From the NCBI RefSeq assembly GCF_016808095.1, contig NC_068970.1, forward strand, positions 42,381,630 to 42,445,629: a stretch of DNA of 64,000 nucleotides, given 5' to 3'. Shown here piece after piece: positions 46,051 through 58,170 of this stretch. Position numbers and translations under genes: made by a program. The DNA comes from Vigna angularis. Its lineage: Eukaryota; Streptophyta; Magnoliopsida; Fabales; Fabaceae. Positions within the stretch are counted from its first letter, which is position 1; every line of letters begins with the position of its first letter. A model generated the notes under the pieces. The model was not told the origin of the DNA and did no database searches. It saw nothing but the letters and a program-made list of their open reading frames with translations.

Positions 46051-48124
46051 TTAAAATGATGAAGCTGCTTCTGTCTGGCTTCCTCTGGTGTGGCGGTGTC
46101 GTTTTCCATGGTGCCGACCGCTTCCAAAAGTTACAGGATCAAATTTTCTTAGCCTCTCGGCTTCCTGGGAATTGATGACACACTCTGATGGAGGTGATTT
46201 GTATCTGATTCTGTCATAGCAGTAGGAGTATGTCATGTGCTTCTTTCTGAAATTCTCCATTTTGATTCTTTGCGCTGGTGTAACACCAGAAGCAATGCCT
46301 TTTTCATCATTCTCACACTTGGCAACCAGCTCAATAGGATCCACTGCACACCCATGCAGAACAAGGTCAGAGAATTTGGCAACATAGGGTGCATACTTGT
46401 AGTTAACCCTGTATTTTCCTCCATTCGTAGCCCAATCAGATGCATCCCATATTGTTGCATACAGTGTCATTGGCTTAGAGGGGAAATCTCCTCCCATAGA
46501 TTCTGTTCGCGTCACTTCTCTGATGGGAACATTGTCCACATAAAATCTGCACATGGATACACCACACCCAATTAAGAAAAACAATTTCTGATGTAAGAAA
46601 AACATAGTTGAATGAGAAAAACATGGAATCCATACAAGGATATGTACCATTCAAGTATACTAGTTACCTTGGTATCTATCTGGTTTTATTCATTCTCAGT
46701 AACCAAACCAAGTAACCACAAGAAAAAAAGAGAGGTTCTAACAAGCCATTTACCCCTTATATTGCACACACACACATTAAGGTAAAAGGAAAAAGAAAAC
46801 TAGATGAAATATTTTGATGAAACTTAACCAGACCAATAGAGAATATCAAACACCAGCAAAATCCATCAAATTTCTACTTATAAACAAGAGATCATCAAAC
46901 TACAGTGTGAGGGGGTGTGGTAAGAAACAAGAATGATGATAAAAGTTACCATAACAAAGTTGTGGACATAATGCAAGATATGACCAAATATGGTTTACTC
47001 ACATGATCTGAGAATCAGTCCAGGCAATACTGTACTGATGGAAATCATCTGAAGGATCAAACCAGAGACCATATCTTTCCTCCCTGCCAATATTGGTACT
47101 ACCATTGCCATAAACATTTGTCTGAATCCTCCAGTTTTTGCCTCTAATGTTTCCCAAGAACTCAAAGTCGATTTCATCATGGTTATTCTGGAACATGTCA
47201 CCGTTTGACATCTGCAAACAGATAACATGATGAAATAAATTACTTTTCCTATTTTCCGCATAATGTTAAAATCAAAACCAGGATGACGTTTCAGGTTCAA
47301 ACAAACAAAATTGCACTTTTGCCCAGGAAGAAGTTCTAAATTTTATGCTCAAAAATCCTAAATTTCATTCTCCACTGTTCAGGATGAAAATGGAAACATA
47401 AGAACTTTTTATTTTATCATAAAAAACTTACTGGTATTCTTCAATTTCAGAACCTTATTAATCAATCCCTGAGAGCTGTTTGGCTTATATTTTCGAAAAT
47501 AAGAAAAGCTGCTACTTAAACAAAACGATATTATAAAGACTTGGTGATTGAGGTGAAGGAGAAATTTTTGTAAAAGGGAGAGCTGGTGATGAAGATGGAT
47601 GGCTGAGTTTTTAAAACAGGAATAAAATCGGTTCATAGAAAAAAAATAAAAAAGTTATCACTTTCATTAATCATAATATTGAGGCAAAATACTCACATAG
47701 AAGGCAACCACAACTCCGGCAGTGTAATCAGCAGGCAACTTAATAGAAGCACTAAAGTACCCATGAAGGTAAAGATCATGAGACACAAATCCTGAACCTG
47801 CAAACACATCACAGAAATGGTAAACCCAAAAAGGTGAAGACTTTAAACACAGAAATCACCATCTCAATAACCCCACCTAGATTGACAAAGGTGGCAAGAG
47901 AAAAAGAAAAGAAAAGAAAAAGAAAAAGAAAAACCTGTTCTCTCATCCAGTGAAAGATGAACAGATTTGCCATCTCTGTGGATGACCAAGTTACTGTCCC
48001 CAAACAAGGGAGCGTAACCTTCATCAAAGGATACGATGGGAGAGTTCCCGTAAGAGGCAGTAACGAAGGCAAAAAGCATGGAGTAACAAAAGACTACTAG
48101 GAACTCCATGTGAGACCCCTCCAT
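46051..48124 (-). CDS. XTH: Xyloglucan endotransglucosylase/hydrolase, XTH27/28-like
   Basis: Four exons on the minus strand: 48124-47935, 47797-47697, 47211-47003 and 46546-46051. All introns are GT-AG and phases agree, giving 996 nt, 331 aa. An alternative in-frame ATG at 48109 would give a more typical signal peptide (MEFLVVFCYSMLFAFVTASY). The GH16 domain carries the catalytic motif HDEIDFEFLG (nucleophile, helper and acid/base all present) in exon 3, next to QTNVYGNGST with an N-glycosylation site. The C-terminal XET_C region has YAPYVAKFSDLVLHGCAVDP and MTYSYCYDRIRYKSPPSECV with paired cysteines, then a basic His/Arg tail. The family cuts and rejoins wall xyloglucan in the apoplast; the sequence resembles Arabidopsis XTH27/28 (group III). 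Length is normal and nothing is broken. Confidence 0.95.
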
Positions 48125-48400
48125 GATTGTGTTTACTGGGAGTGTTTCTTTTGGGATATATAAGGAGTGGTGCAAAGAAGGGTGACGAAGAAGGAGAGGG
48201 AAAAAGATGAGAGAAAAAGAGAGGTATGGAATAATCTCTACAGCTAGAAGCGATAGAGAGAGCAGAAAGAGGCTGATTAGAGAGAAAGACAGAGCCAAAG
48301 GAAAGCTTAAAGCTTATTTGTATTGGTGAGAGTGTGGGAGAGAGTGTTGAGCTGTGTCCGAATGTAGACAAATTTCTCTTCATTTTTTATTTAATTAAAG
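48125..48400 (-). promoter_or_regulatory. 5' UTR/promoter-proximal region of XTH
   Basis: The minus strand upstream of the ATG is CT-rich (repeated CTCTCT and TTCTTC tracts at about 48180-48300), typical of a plant 5' UTR. No TATA box can be assigned with confidence; a TATATA at 48154-48160 is too close to the ATG. Confidence 0.5.
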
Positions 48401-51400
48401 TTTGTTTTTTCTTTTAAGAAACGTACTGGTATTTAATTGGGGAATATAAATGTATGTGGAAAATGAGAAATACGTTACAATTGTACAACAATTTCTCAGC
48501 TGTCTGAGTTATTAGAGGTAATAGATTATTACTATAAAAATATTATTTTCTCTCTCTTGGACATTGTTGTAGTGTAGTTTTGTGCTTTGTTTTGGATGAG
48601 TACAAAGACTTGTTGACAAAGGCTTCAACACGGGCTCTGTTATCTTAAACATATCTCGCAAAATTGAAAATGAATCTGTACAGGAAAACTTGTCCTTCTG
48701 CCCTTTTTTTATGTTTCACTTTGCTTAAATTAAGTAAACGCATCTAGAAACACTATTAAGTTTGTGGTTAGTTTTCTGTTTGAGAAACTTTATACTTCAC
48801 ACTTTTTCATTTCAATTTAATATATATATTTTAGTGTGTATGTTATATTATTCCATAAGATCATTGTTGTCTTTCTTCTATAACCTAGAAATGGCATCTT
48901 TTATTAGTATTTCTTCTTATTATTTTGGACCAATGGATAGGGTCTCCATGCAAAGATACTTTAATGCCCACTTAAGTTAGAGAATAAATAAAGTACATTC
49001 AATAATGAATAGTATATTACTTTACTCATTTATCCTAGTTGTATTAGGCTTTTATTTGTATGGGTTTAGTTGATAAACTCTTGTCAATTATAATTTATAT
49101 TTGTTGTTTAACATTATGATAATGGTCTTAATTGTTCATCAACATGTCTTAAGATATTATGGTATTGATAAGACTCTATCAATTTCTCCTCTTAATTAGA
49201 AATGTATTTATGTGGATGTTGGAACACTGATCCTTGTCAAAGGAGCTTTGTATTATCATAGAATTTACAATTTTTTGGAAATATTGAGAGTTGGACCACC
49301 AAGGGTGTACATAAAAAAAAGAGTATGTTCAAATCAACTTAAAGGAATAAAATAATATAATAAATGTGTAAGAATGAATAGTGAAATTGTTATAGTATTT
49401 TTTTTTACTTAAATTTATATTAATGAAATTGGAAGATTTCAAATTAAAAATAAAACTAAACTATAAAATATAAATGAAATAAGCTTTCTTTTTCCTAAAT
49501 AATTTTGTAAGATTGACCACCTTAAAATTTGTCATGTTGTTCTAAAGTTGGATTAAGTTTAAACTCATTATTTTAATAATGAATTCTGTTAGCTCTAATA
49601 TTAAATTAAATTTGTCATATTGTTCTAAAATTGGATTAAGTTTAAACTCATTATTTTAATAATGAGTTCTGTTAGCTCTGATATTAAATTAGTTTAGTAT
49701 TATAATTATTGACCTAATTATTTTGATATATAAATGGAGACACTATAATGTTCTCACATTATTAATAGATATTTGTGCATGATATTCATAAGATAAATCT
49801 TTAATTTTTGTGCATCAAAATTATAACAAATAAATATTCTTTTTCTCCAAGCTCTATAATTAACATTTCACAAGTAAAATATTTTCAATATATAAATTAT
49901 ATTATAATTTGATATAAAGATATTTATTTTTAAGTTTGCACAGTCTTCAATTAACTTAACTCTTTATTGTATAAAGACTAAACCAATTTTGATATTTAAT
50001 ATAAAGAGAGATATTAAAAAATAAGATTAAATATGTTTGTTTATTTTTTTTTAAACCATTTTAAAATTTTATGTTTTGTTTTTAAATTAAATTATAAAGT
50101 ACTTGATTCTTAGCCATAATATATTTTAATATATATGGGAGTAAATAATCATTTATCTTAGTCATAATATAGTTATTATAGAAAATAAACTTTTATAATA
50201 AAGAAAAGAGCAGAATAATTTAGATAATTAAAATAATTTACTTTTTAAAAAAATAATGAATGAAATATACATCAAATAAAAACACAGAGAATGTTGAATT
50301 GAGAAGCAAAATCAAATCACTTTCTATAAGTTCTATAAGTCGTATATTTTAATCTAAAATAAATATATCATGAAATATTTCTTCTGTTACTACCTTTCTA
50401 TAAATGGGTTAAATCTTGTTATAGCAAAAAGATATAATTTACATAGGACGCATATTGTTGAGAGAAAAAAAAAACAAGTGTTTTTATTCAGAAAAAAGAA
50501 TTTTCTATAGTGAATTTTGAGTTTAAATGTCAATAGTATATCTCTTTGACTAAATACATTTGTATTTATAATTATTATCATATCATTTCTGATTTTGTTG
50601 AAGAATACTTAGAGTATAAATATCTTTATTCCATTTTAGATTATTAAAGTATTCTTAATTTATTTGATAGCCTTGGAGAATGTGACTTGATGCTTTAAAA
50701 TTTTAAAAATTAGGAAAAGGCTGAAATTTAAAAAGAGTTGAAAAATAAGGAGAGGTAAAGTGGCAAAAACTATGATACTAAAAAATAAAAGTACTAAAAA
50801 GGAAGAAACTAAGTAGAGGACAGCAGAGACATACGAATGATTATAGGAAAAATAATAATATTTTTTAAGCCTTTTGTACTAAAAAAGGAGATCCACTTTA
50901 TACTTTTCATTTTCCTATTTCTTTATAATATATAATTAAAAAGGTATATTCACGAGGCTAGACAAGACTTTGGAAGAAGGAATACATTAAGATTTACAGG
51001 TTGTCTTGTTTGCATTTTTTATTTTAATTAAATATAAAATAATAACATTTAACTAAGTTTGATTTCTTATTATGTTACGAATAAAAGAATTCACATATAC
51101 GAGAAATTGAGGTAAAAAGTAATTTAAATGTACATTCTTCATTTAATTCTTTGAGACTTTTTAAAGATAAAATTAAAATTAATTCAAAATCTAAAATAAA
51201 TAATAATTTATATAATTAAGTTTAATAATGTTATTTTATTGAAACTTAAATTAAAAAAAATCGTATTTAAATATAAAACTGAAATCAAATTAAATGAATA
51301 TTTAGTGATTGAATTTAGACAAGTTATAGAAGTTCTATTATATAAAACTATTATTTTTATAATAGTCACTAAACAATATTATTAAACGGTTTGCAATATT

Positions 51401-51474
51401 TCTATTATATAAGTTTACTGCAATGCATTTTTTTCACAATAATTATCGTATTTATAAGTTTAAATTTGCTATAT

Positions 51475-51519
<45 letters not shown>

Positions 51520-51983
51520 ATTAGAAACTATAATACAAATTTATTATAATATTTTGATAAATATAAATATTATACAAGATATAGTTAAATAATAAATCAA
51601 TCTTTAAAAAATTATTTTAACGTAGTGAGAGATTTGCTTTAATTTAATTTGATTTTAACTTTCAAATAAAAATAGTTGGTTGAAAAAAAATTAAAAACTT
51701 ATTTTTAAAAGAATTTGCTTGTAGTTATTTTATGAATACGATTTGGAAAAAAAAAGTAATAAAAAAAAGAAGTGACAGTGGTGTTGAGAGCGTGAGACAG
51801 TTGAATTGAAAGTAAAAAGACATTAATGGGCATGGTAAATGCGTGAATAAGGATTGAAGGGAGGGTTTTAAAAAGAGGAATAAGAATTGCGTGGGCCAGC
51901 GTTCAAAATTCGGCGCCTTATTTTGACACTCCCATCCAATCAAAGCGCGTCATTCATTGAACAATAACAATAATATTACAAAA
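48401..51983. other. AT-rich intergenic stretch
   Basis: No gene recognised; the longest frames are short and low complexity. Contents are an 83-bp tandem duplication (49525-49690) and an (AT)n tract (51482-51512). Confidence 0.6.
49525..49690. repeat. 83-bp tandem duplication
   Basis: Two adjacent 83-bp copies (49525-49607 and 49608-49690) start AAATTTGTCAT and contain GGATTAAGTTTAAACTCATT. They differ at only about five positions. Confidence 0.93.
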
Positions 51984-52065
51984 GTGGTTTCAATTAAATA
52001 TTTTTAGTAGTAAAATTGTAGTCAATTAAATAAAAGTGAATTCTTGGTAAATTAATTAATAAACC
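51984..52065 (+). repeat. Direct repeat, copy 1, left of IWS1-like fragment
   Basis: About 82 bp, containing TTTCAATTAAATATTTTTA, recurs in direct orientation at 53414-53496 with about 85-90% identity by eye. Confidence 0.8.
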
Positions 52066-52304
52066 AATCAAACTGCTTCATCACTGATGACACTGTGTCG
52101 CTTGAAGCGATTTTACTGTTCACATATTTGTGAGCGAGGAATTAAGTTGTTTTTCGTGTTTGCTTGAGAGGAAATATAACGATGGATGACGATGAATTTA
52201 CGGGATGGATGAATTTTCGGTTTCCTGCAATAGTGAAGAGATTAGGAGGGATTTATAGGTAAAAGTCATATGTGTCCTCAATGTTTTATCAAATTCCAGC
52301 ATTG

Positions 52305-52507
52305 TTCTTCTTGATCAGCCTCTTCTGCAGCTTCGAGCGTGCTGAATCGTTGTCGTAAATCGGCGTCTGCGACCAATCCCGGCCCTGTCACTCATTGTTG
52401 ACATCATCCTCGTAATCGTTGAGCTTGTGGCGCAGCTCCGGAGAAGGCTCGCAGTCGGATTGAATGTCATTGTAATCCATTAATGGCTTACCGTCTTCGT
52501 AACCCAT
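52305..52507 (-). pseudogene. IWS1-like N-terminal fragment, broken
   Basis: From ATG 52507 the minus strand reads MGYEDGKPLMDYNDIQSDCE, then PSPELRHKLNDYEDDVNNE and a TGA. In the same frame follow GRDWSQTPIYDNDSARSKLQ and KRLIKK. As I remember them, plant IWS1 proteins (SPT6-interacting elongation factors that also work in brassinosteroid-regulated transcription) start with a very similar acidic head, MDxDDIQSDxExSPEP, followed by RxxSxTPxYDxDxxRSKPRKRLxKKS. Compared with that, a few residues are missing after MGYE, and coding similarity stops at about 52305. It looks like a duplicated 5' gene piece, since a UTR-like stretch with a telo-box is retained upstream. Confidence 0.6.
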
Positions 52508-52660
52508 GGCTGATGCTGTGTGTGTTGGAAATTGGAAAAGTAATTATCAGTAAATTGGAGGTAAGAGGGTTAGGGTTTGTGTTCTGAGCGATAGTGAAGA
52601 AATAAAGAAATAAAGATAAAAGTTAAGAGGAAGAGAATGAATACTTATGAAATACAAAAG
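52508..52660 (-). promoter_or_regulatory. Retained 5' UTR-like sequence with telo-box
   Basis: The minus strand carries AAACCCTAACC (52568-52578), a telo-box common near starts of plant housekeeping and translation genes, ~60 nt upstream of the IWS1-like ATG. Its retention suggests DNA-based rather than RNA-based duplication. Confidence 0.45.
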
Positions 52661-53413
52661 AAACAGAGTTGTTTTATATGAAAGGAGGGTTCCCCGAAAG
52701 CAAAAGAGACAAGGAATATTTACTCATATCTTGGTATAATTAGATCTTGTGATAACTTCAAAAATATTATTTTCAATATAAATAAATATTTATTAATGGA
52801 ATAAATCTAAATAAGACATTATAAAAATAATATCACATTAAAAATTACAAAAAAAGAAACTTTAAAATGATTTGAAAAATTTTTTGAGTGGAGATATCAT
52901 TAGATATGATTAACAATACTTACATGTTTATTTGTTAACTCAAAATTAATCGATCTCACTTTCATAATAAATAAGTTCATACTACTTCATAATAAATTAT
53001 ATTACAAACAAATACTACATTTAAAAATAAATTTATTTTACGTATAATTTTTTTAATTTTTAAAAATTAATTTTAATAATTATTTTAATTTTTTTACTCT
53101 TTATAAATATTTTTACAATTAAATATAACGTTAATAAACAACATTTTATATTACTTTAATAACTAGGGGCATTTTGATAATCTTTAATTTCTACCAATTA
53201 AACTAATTTTTTAAATCTGTCACATCAATCAAATCCTACACTAATTCTCACAAACTTTAATTTCAAATCCACTCTCAATTATCCACAAATTCACCCAAAA
53301 AAATAACAAAAAAATTACCCTCAAATCCACTTAAATTCATTCAAATCATCTTTCTCAAATCACTACAAAAATAACAATGAATAATAACAATAATTTGAAC
53401 TTTTATTATAATA

Positions 53414-53496
53414 GTGATTTCAATTAAATATTTTTAATAGTAAAACTGTTATCAATTAAATAAAACTGAATTCATGGTAAAGTAATTAATAAAACA
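53414..53496 (+). repeat. Direct repeat, copy 2, right of IWS1-like fragment
   Basis: Partner of 51984-52065. The two copies bracket about 1.35 kb that includes the IWS1-like fragment. Confidence 0.8.
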
Positions 53497-54528
53497 TTGA
53501 TTATCCCTTAATTAGTTGGACCTTGTCTTCGTCAACTCGTCACGGAATTCATAGCTCTATATAAACACCACACACAGGGATTCTAAAGATATTAGTTTAA
53601 CATAGTTAAAGCGGGAACATTATAAATATGATTTTCTTAATCATATTTAGAGATTGGTATGAAATAAAACTAAATTTAATTTAAAAAAAAAAAGAAAAGA
53701 AGTATAGTAGCATTATTAAGAGGTTAACAATATGTAAGATGGTGCAATGATGTGGAAGTTTGTTGAAGGTGCTTGACAGCTGAGGATAGATAGATAGTGT
53801 GAAATAGCCGTTACCTTGAGTGGACCCCACTTTACACTCATAAACTCAACACACTTCTATTTCAGTTCCCACAATCCAAGCTTCTTTCCCGTCACTCACG
53901 GACTCTCACCGAGCCTCTTTCTTCTTAACGTGCCTCCTCGCAAACCGAACCCAATCACCCTTCACACTTCATGCAAATATTTTATTATTTTTATTTTTTT
54001 TATTGCTTTATTGTTATTATTATAATTCAAAACAGTCCTATTAATTTCCTATTAGGATTACTAAAAGTTTTCCTTTCTTTTCTCCATTGGGAAAGGAACT
54101 GCAATCCAACCCTGTCACTGTTTTCTGCTGTGCCTGCGCATTTTAGAGCAGGGAAACACTGAGTCTCTAACGTGCACGGGAAGCGAACCACGCTTGGGTG
54201 ACATGGAGATGGGGAATGGGATCTTGTGTGGGTGGATCCCGAGGTAAATCGTATTGGTTGATGAGGCAGCATTGGATGGATGGCATGCACGTGAGTTTGG
54301 ATGGAAATCTCCACTCTCGCAATCTTAATCTTTCATCTCCACTCCTTTTCTAGAAACAATTTCAGTTAATGATCGATAGGTGATCTATTGAATATAATTA
54401 AAATTTAAGAGTTTGATTAATTAGTAGTTTTCTATTTTTATTTAATAGTCAGTCTAGTTAGGTTTCTCTACAGATAATAAGCATTTTTATATGTTAGTGT
54501 TTTTAACTAACTTATACCTGTTATGTAA
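53497..54528. other. Intergenic, GC-richer island without gene
   Basis: The part 53810-54330 has higher GC content and several short frames, but none shows recognisable protein similarity. It could be a relic exon or promoter. Confidence 0.4.
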
Positions 54529-55860
54529 TTTTAGAGTGCTTAAACCAAGAGTTCGGTCTCAGTAGTGCTCGGTTTCGAACTAAGTGCTCAGTCTTATAAT
54601 ATATTTCGTAATTTATCTTCATTAGATATTAAGAGTGTTCGGCCAAGCTCAATAGTGTTTGGCCCTAGTTTGTAGTGTTTGGTTTAAACTCTTAGGTCTC
54701 TGATAAAAGCTTTCATGATTTTCAGTTAGGTCTAATTATATGTATTCTATAGTTTTCCGTACATTCTTGGAGTTTTGTCTAGTAAAGAACGTTCGGTCAT
54801 AACTGTTGAGTAGCGAGTAAACGTCCAGTATTACCATAAGTGTTCAGCTTCTAATGAGTCTTACCTAGTATGGATCGTTTGGTCCTATTCTGTGGATAAG
54901 TGAAAGACCGCTCGGTCTTACACTAAGTGTTCGGTTATGTTAGCCTAAAAAATTTCTCTCTTTCGGTCTTGCTTCTAAGATTAATGTTATCTCTTTCAAT
55001 TCTGTTCTAAGATGGGATCTTGTTTTCTTGGTTCGGTTTGACTGTATTGATGATTAAGTATGATGGTATTTAAAGTGTGATATGAATGGAATATCTCAAG
55101 ATTGGTTATTGAATGGTAGAGTATGAATGTGGTTATGCTTAGCTGGCGTTTATCCTGATATTATGTGATTACTCATTCTCAAGTAGAGAGGAGTAAATCA
55201 TGTGTGAGAATGGCAGGAGGACCTAGTCCATAAGGTGAACTTGGGCGAGATATAATAGACTGACCTCGGGTGGCAGCTGTTGAGGGCATCCCAGCTACTA
55301 CATCACCTGGGTGCACAAACGTTGTATCTACACATAATTCATATAGTCCGGACAGTCAGAGTAAAGTGGTTGGTCATTGCATGTTTTACCGTTCGATTAT
55401 TGTTGGAAATGTATGATTGGTTGTTGCATGATTGACCTATTCATTTTATTAAATCTGAGATTTTGTGTGAATTATATGTTTTACTGGATTAATTAAATTA
55501 CATAAGCTTACCTTACTTTCTGGTCTTGTCATGTTGTTCGTCTGATTATTCTTCTTATTGCAATGATCATTATGTGGATGTGAGCACAAGGAGACGACTG
55601 TTTGCTGGAAGAGGCTTTGGAAGAAGTGAACGTTAAAGCTGAACCAAAGGATCGTTTGGTTGTTAGAATTAGTTTTATTTTGTATAACTGTTCGGTGTAA
55701 GAATAGTTTTGGAACCGTTCGATTTAGTCTTTCGTTTTGTAAAATTTAAATTCTGGAGTAATGTTGTAAGGTCGTTCGGCCATAAACGTACCCCTTTTTT
55801 TTCTTTCAGAAACTGAATTGTAATATTGTTAATTGTGAGTATTCTATGATATGTTTTATA
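54529..55860 (+). mobile_element. Tekay-like Gypsy LTR, plus orientation, U5 side inward
   Basis: No coding sequence. A run of TTCGGTC-type motifs and a segment at 55150-55330 (CTCAAGTAGAGAGG…GTGAACTTGGGCGAG…) have counterparts in the other Tekay-like LTRs here. The part 55505-55600 aligns with the reverse complement of 55990-56080. The start is uncertain because no TGTAACACC-type end is visible, and it may be truncated. Confidence 0.5.
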
Positions 55861-58170
55861 TACTAAAACTTGGACTACTAAAAAAATATATTACACTAAA
55901 CCGAAAACATAATAAGGTAATTACATTAACGAACGAAGCCTAAAACCAAACATTCTACTCTACGCCTTAGATCCACCTCTTCCTAGCACTTGCTCACTAG
56001 AGACATCTTCCTAAGCTCACACCATTTAGGTGATCATTGTAAAAAAGAAGAAGAAAAACAAACAAACAACACAAAGAAGAAAGGGTAAACTAGTTTATCA
56101 AAGAATACATATAAAATATTTATACAATGCCGTTCTTATAATTCAACTATCAACAACCAAACAATATTCATACACATTTCATCATCTAACTTTAGACTAA
56201 CTATTTGGATACATGTATTGATATCGAACTATAGAGATCCTGCCTTTGAGGTGGTATAACAACATCAACAACAACAACATCCTCATCAACAAATCAAAAC
56301 ACTCCAAGGTTAATCCTTTCAAGCATCTATGGCTAACGAATAACTAGTACACTAAGGCCTCCTGCCACTCTCCACCACATAATCATCCTTCTCTTCTTGA
56401 GACTAGAGGTTATTGAGAGCATCAGAATGACCTCTAATTCTAGCTTCCTATATCAATAAATACACTTACACACATAACCATTTCATAGAAATTCTCCTTG
56501 AACTCTTTATAACCATCATTCACATGTCATCACTACTTTTCATCATGTGATAGAGTATCAAATAAACATTTCACCAAATAAATCTAAACACAAATGAGAA
56601 ATAGAAAGCAAAAACAACCAAACAAACTCAAAGCGCTCGCCCAGCGAACATAGACAACTCACGCAGTGAGAGTCCAAACAGGGAGCCTCCCCAGCCTAGC
56701 GAGGAAGCTCGCTCAACCCTTAAACTTTACTGCCAAAAACCCCAAAGACTCGCCCAACGAGTAGTCCCCACATGCCCAACGAGAGCCAAAACAACAAGCT
56801 CCCCAAACTTACACTCAGCCTCTAGAACTCACTACCAGAACTCCTCTAAACTCGCCCAGTGAGCCATTCGTGCTCGCCTCTCGTTGCTGCATAATTCTAC
56901 AGCACCAAAATTAAGAATTAGCACTCCTAAATCACTCATAACCTATTCTAACCATTTTTACCAACTTCTAACACTTCCATTTTGTATTCTAAGCTACAAC
57001 TGACCTATCTAAATACGATTCAACTAAAACCAAAACTAAACTCATTTTGTAATGAAATTCTAACTTAAACTAACTACAATTTCAACATATAGACCATAAC
57101 TCCAATTTACAACTTCTAACTCACATCTTAGCCATTTAGGGGTCTGACAAAATCACAAATGACCCAATAACAAACCCCAAACACTTCACTTGACCTAAGT
57201 CCACTTACTTTGAAAACTCACTACTCAAAACCTCTAAAATGCACTAAAATTCATTCCAAGACACCACTTACTGTCTACTACACACTTCTAGACGAATTCT
57301 TTGCTAATTTACCACACAACTAAGTCTCAAATAATCACACAACAGTTATTAACTTACAATATCTCCTTCTAGACCATTATTTCTCAAACTCCTGCTAACT
57401 TAACCATTCTTTTCCCAAAATTCCAATCAAATATCATCAATAGCTTCTGAACCACAAGAAATTCAATATAAGGATCAATTCCAAACAGATTCATCACCTT
57501 TTAGAACATTCAACCAGATTCATACTAGTAGATTCACTCAATCAAACATGTATACTATGGCAAAACACACAATTGAAGCATCAAGATTAACATACATTCA
57601 ACTCACATACTATTAACTACCAAAGCACACTTTGTAGCTCAATTAAAAGAAATCACTAGCTTCCCTTATCTCTTTAGAAGACCAACCGCTTTAGAGACCA
57701 TATTCCGCTGACACAACTCAAAAGAGTTCTATCTATACCTATAGACAACATAAACACAATCAAGGTATATCGTTAGTACCATTGATCAATAGAGAGTCTT
57801 ATAGAAGACTCAGACCTTACATGCAAAATGAGCAGAGTCCACATGTAACAAAAGAAAGAAAGGACCAGAGAAAATTGGTCAAAACTTAACTTACTTAAAC
57901 GAAGAAACAGATCGGTCTGAATTGAAGAGCTCGCCGTCAGGATCACTCCTACGGTCTTAGTTCTTCAATTAGATGAATAGAGAAAAAGAACTTTTGAAGA
58001 GAAGTCATATAACTCTAGAAAAGTGGTTTCTAGAGATGATGTGTTTTAAAATAATAAAACTCGTTTATAACAAAACTATTTATATTAAAACTATTTAATA
58101 TTAAAATAATCGAGTTTCACTATTTTTACACCACCACCACTTGTAAAATGCCATTTTCTAGGGTGTTACA
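55861..58170 (-). mobile_element. Tekay-like Gypsy LTR, minus orientation
   Basis: On the minus strand it begins at 58170 with TGTAACACCCTAGAAAATGG, the recognisable start of legume Tekay-type LTRs. It contains the expected low-coding, CA-rich sequence. Internal sequence, PPT and PBS are absent on both sides, so it is a solo LTR or remnant. Its U5 end meets the U5 side of the plus-oriented LTR at about 55860. Confidence 0.6.

Noticed and set aside
47864..48298. 144-codon frame starting upstream of the XTH ATG
   Set aside because: Extends the true exon 1 frame through CT-rich leader and into intron 1; the XTH start is better placed at 48124 or 48109.
54027..54314. 95-codon minus frame in a GC-richer patch
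   Set aside because: No recognisable similarity, no splice context, and other frames in the same patch are equally open.
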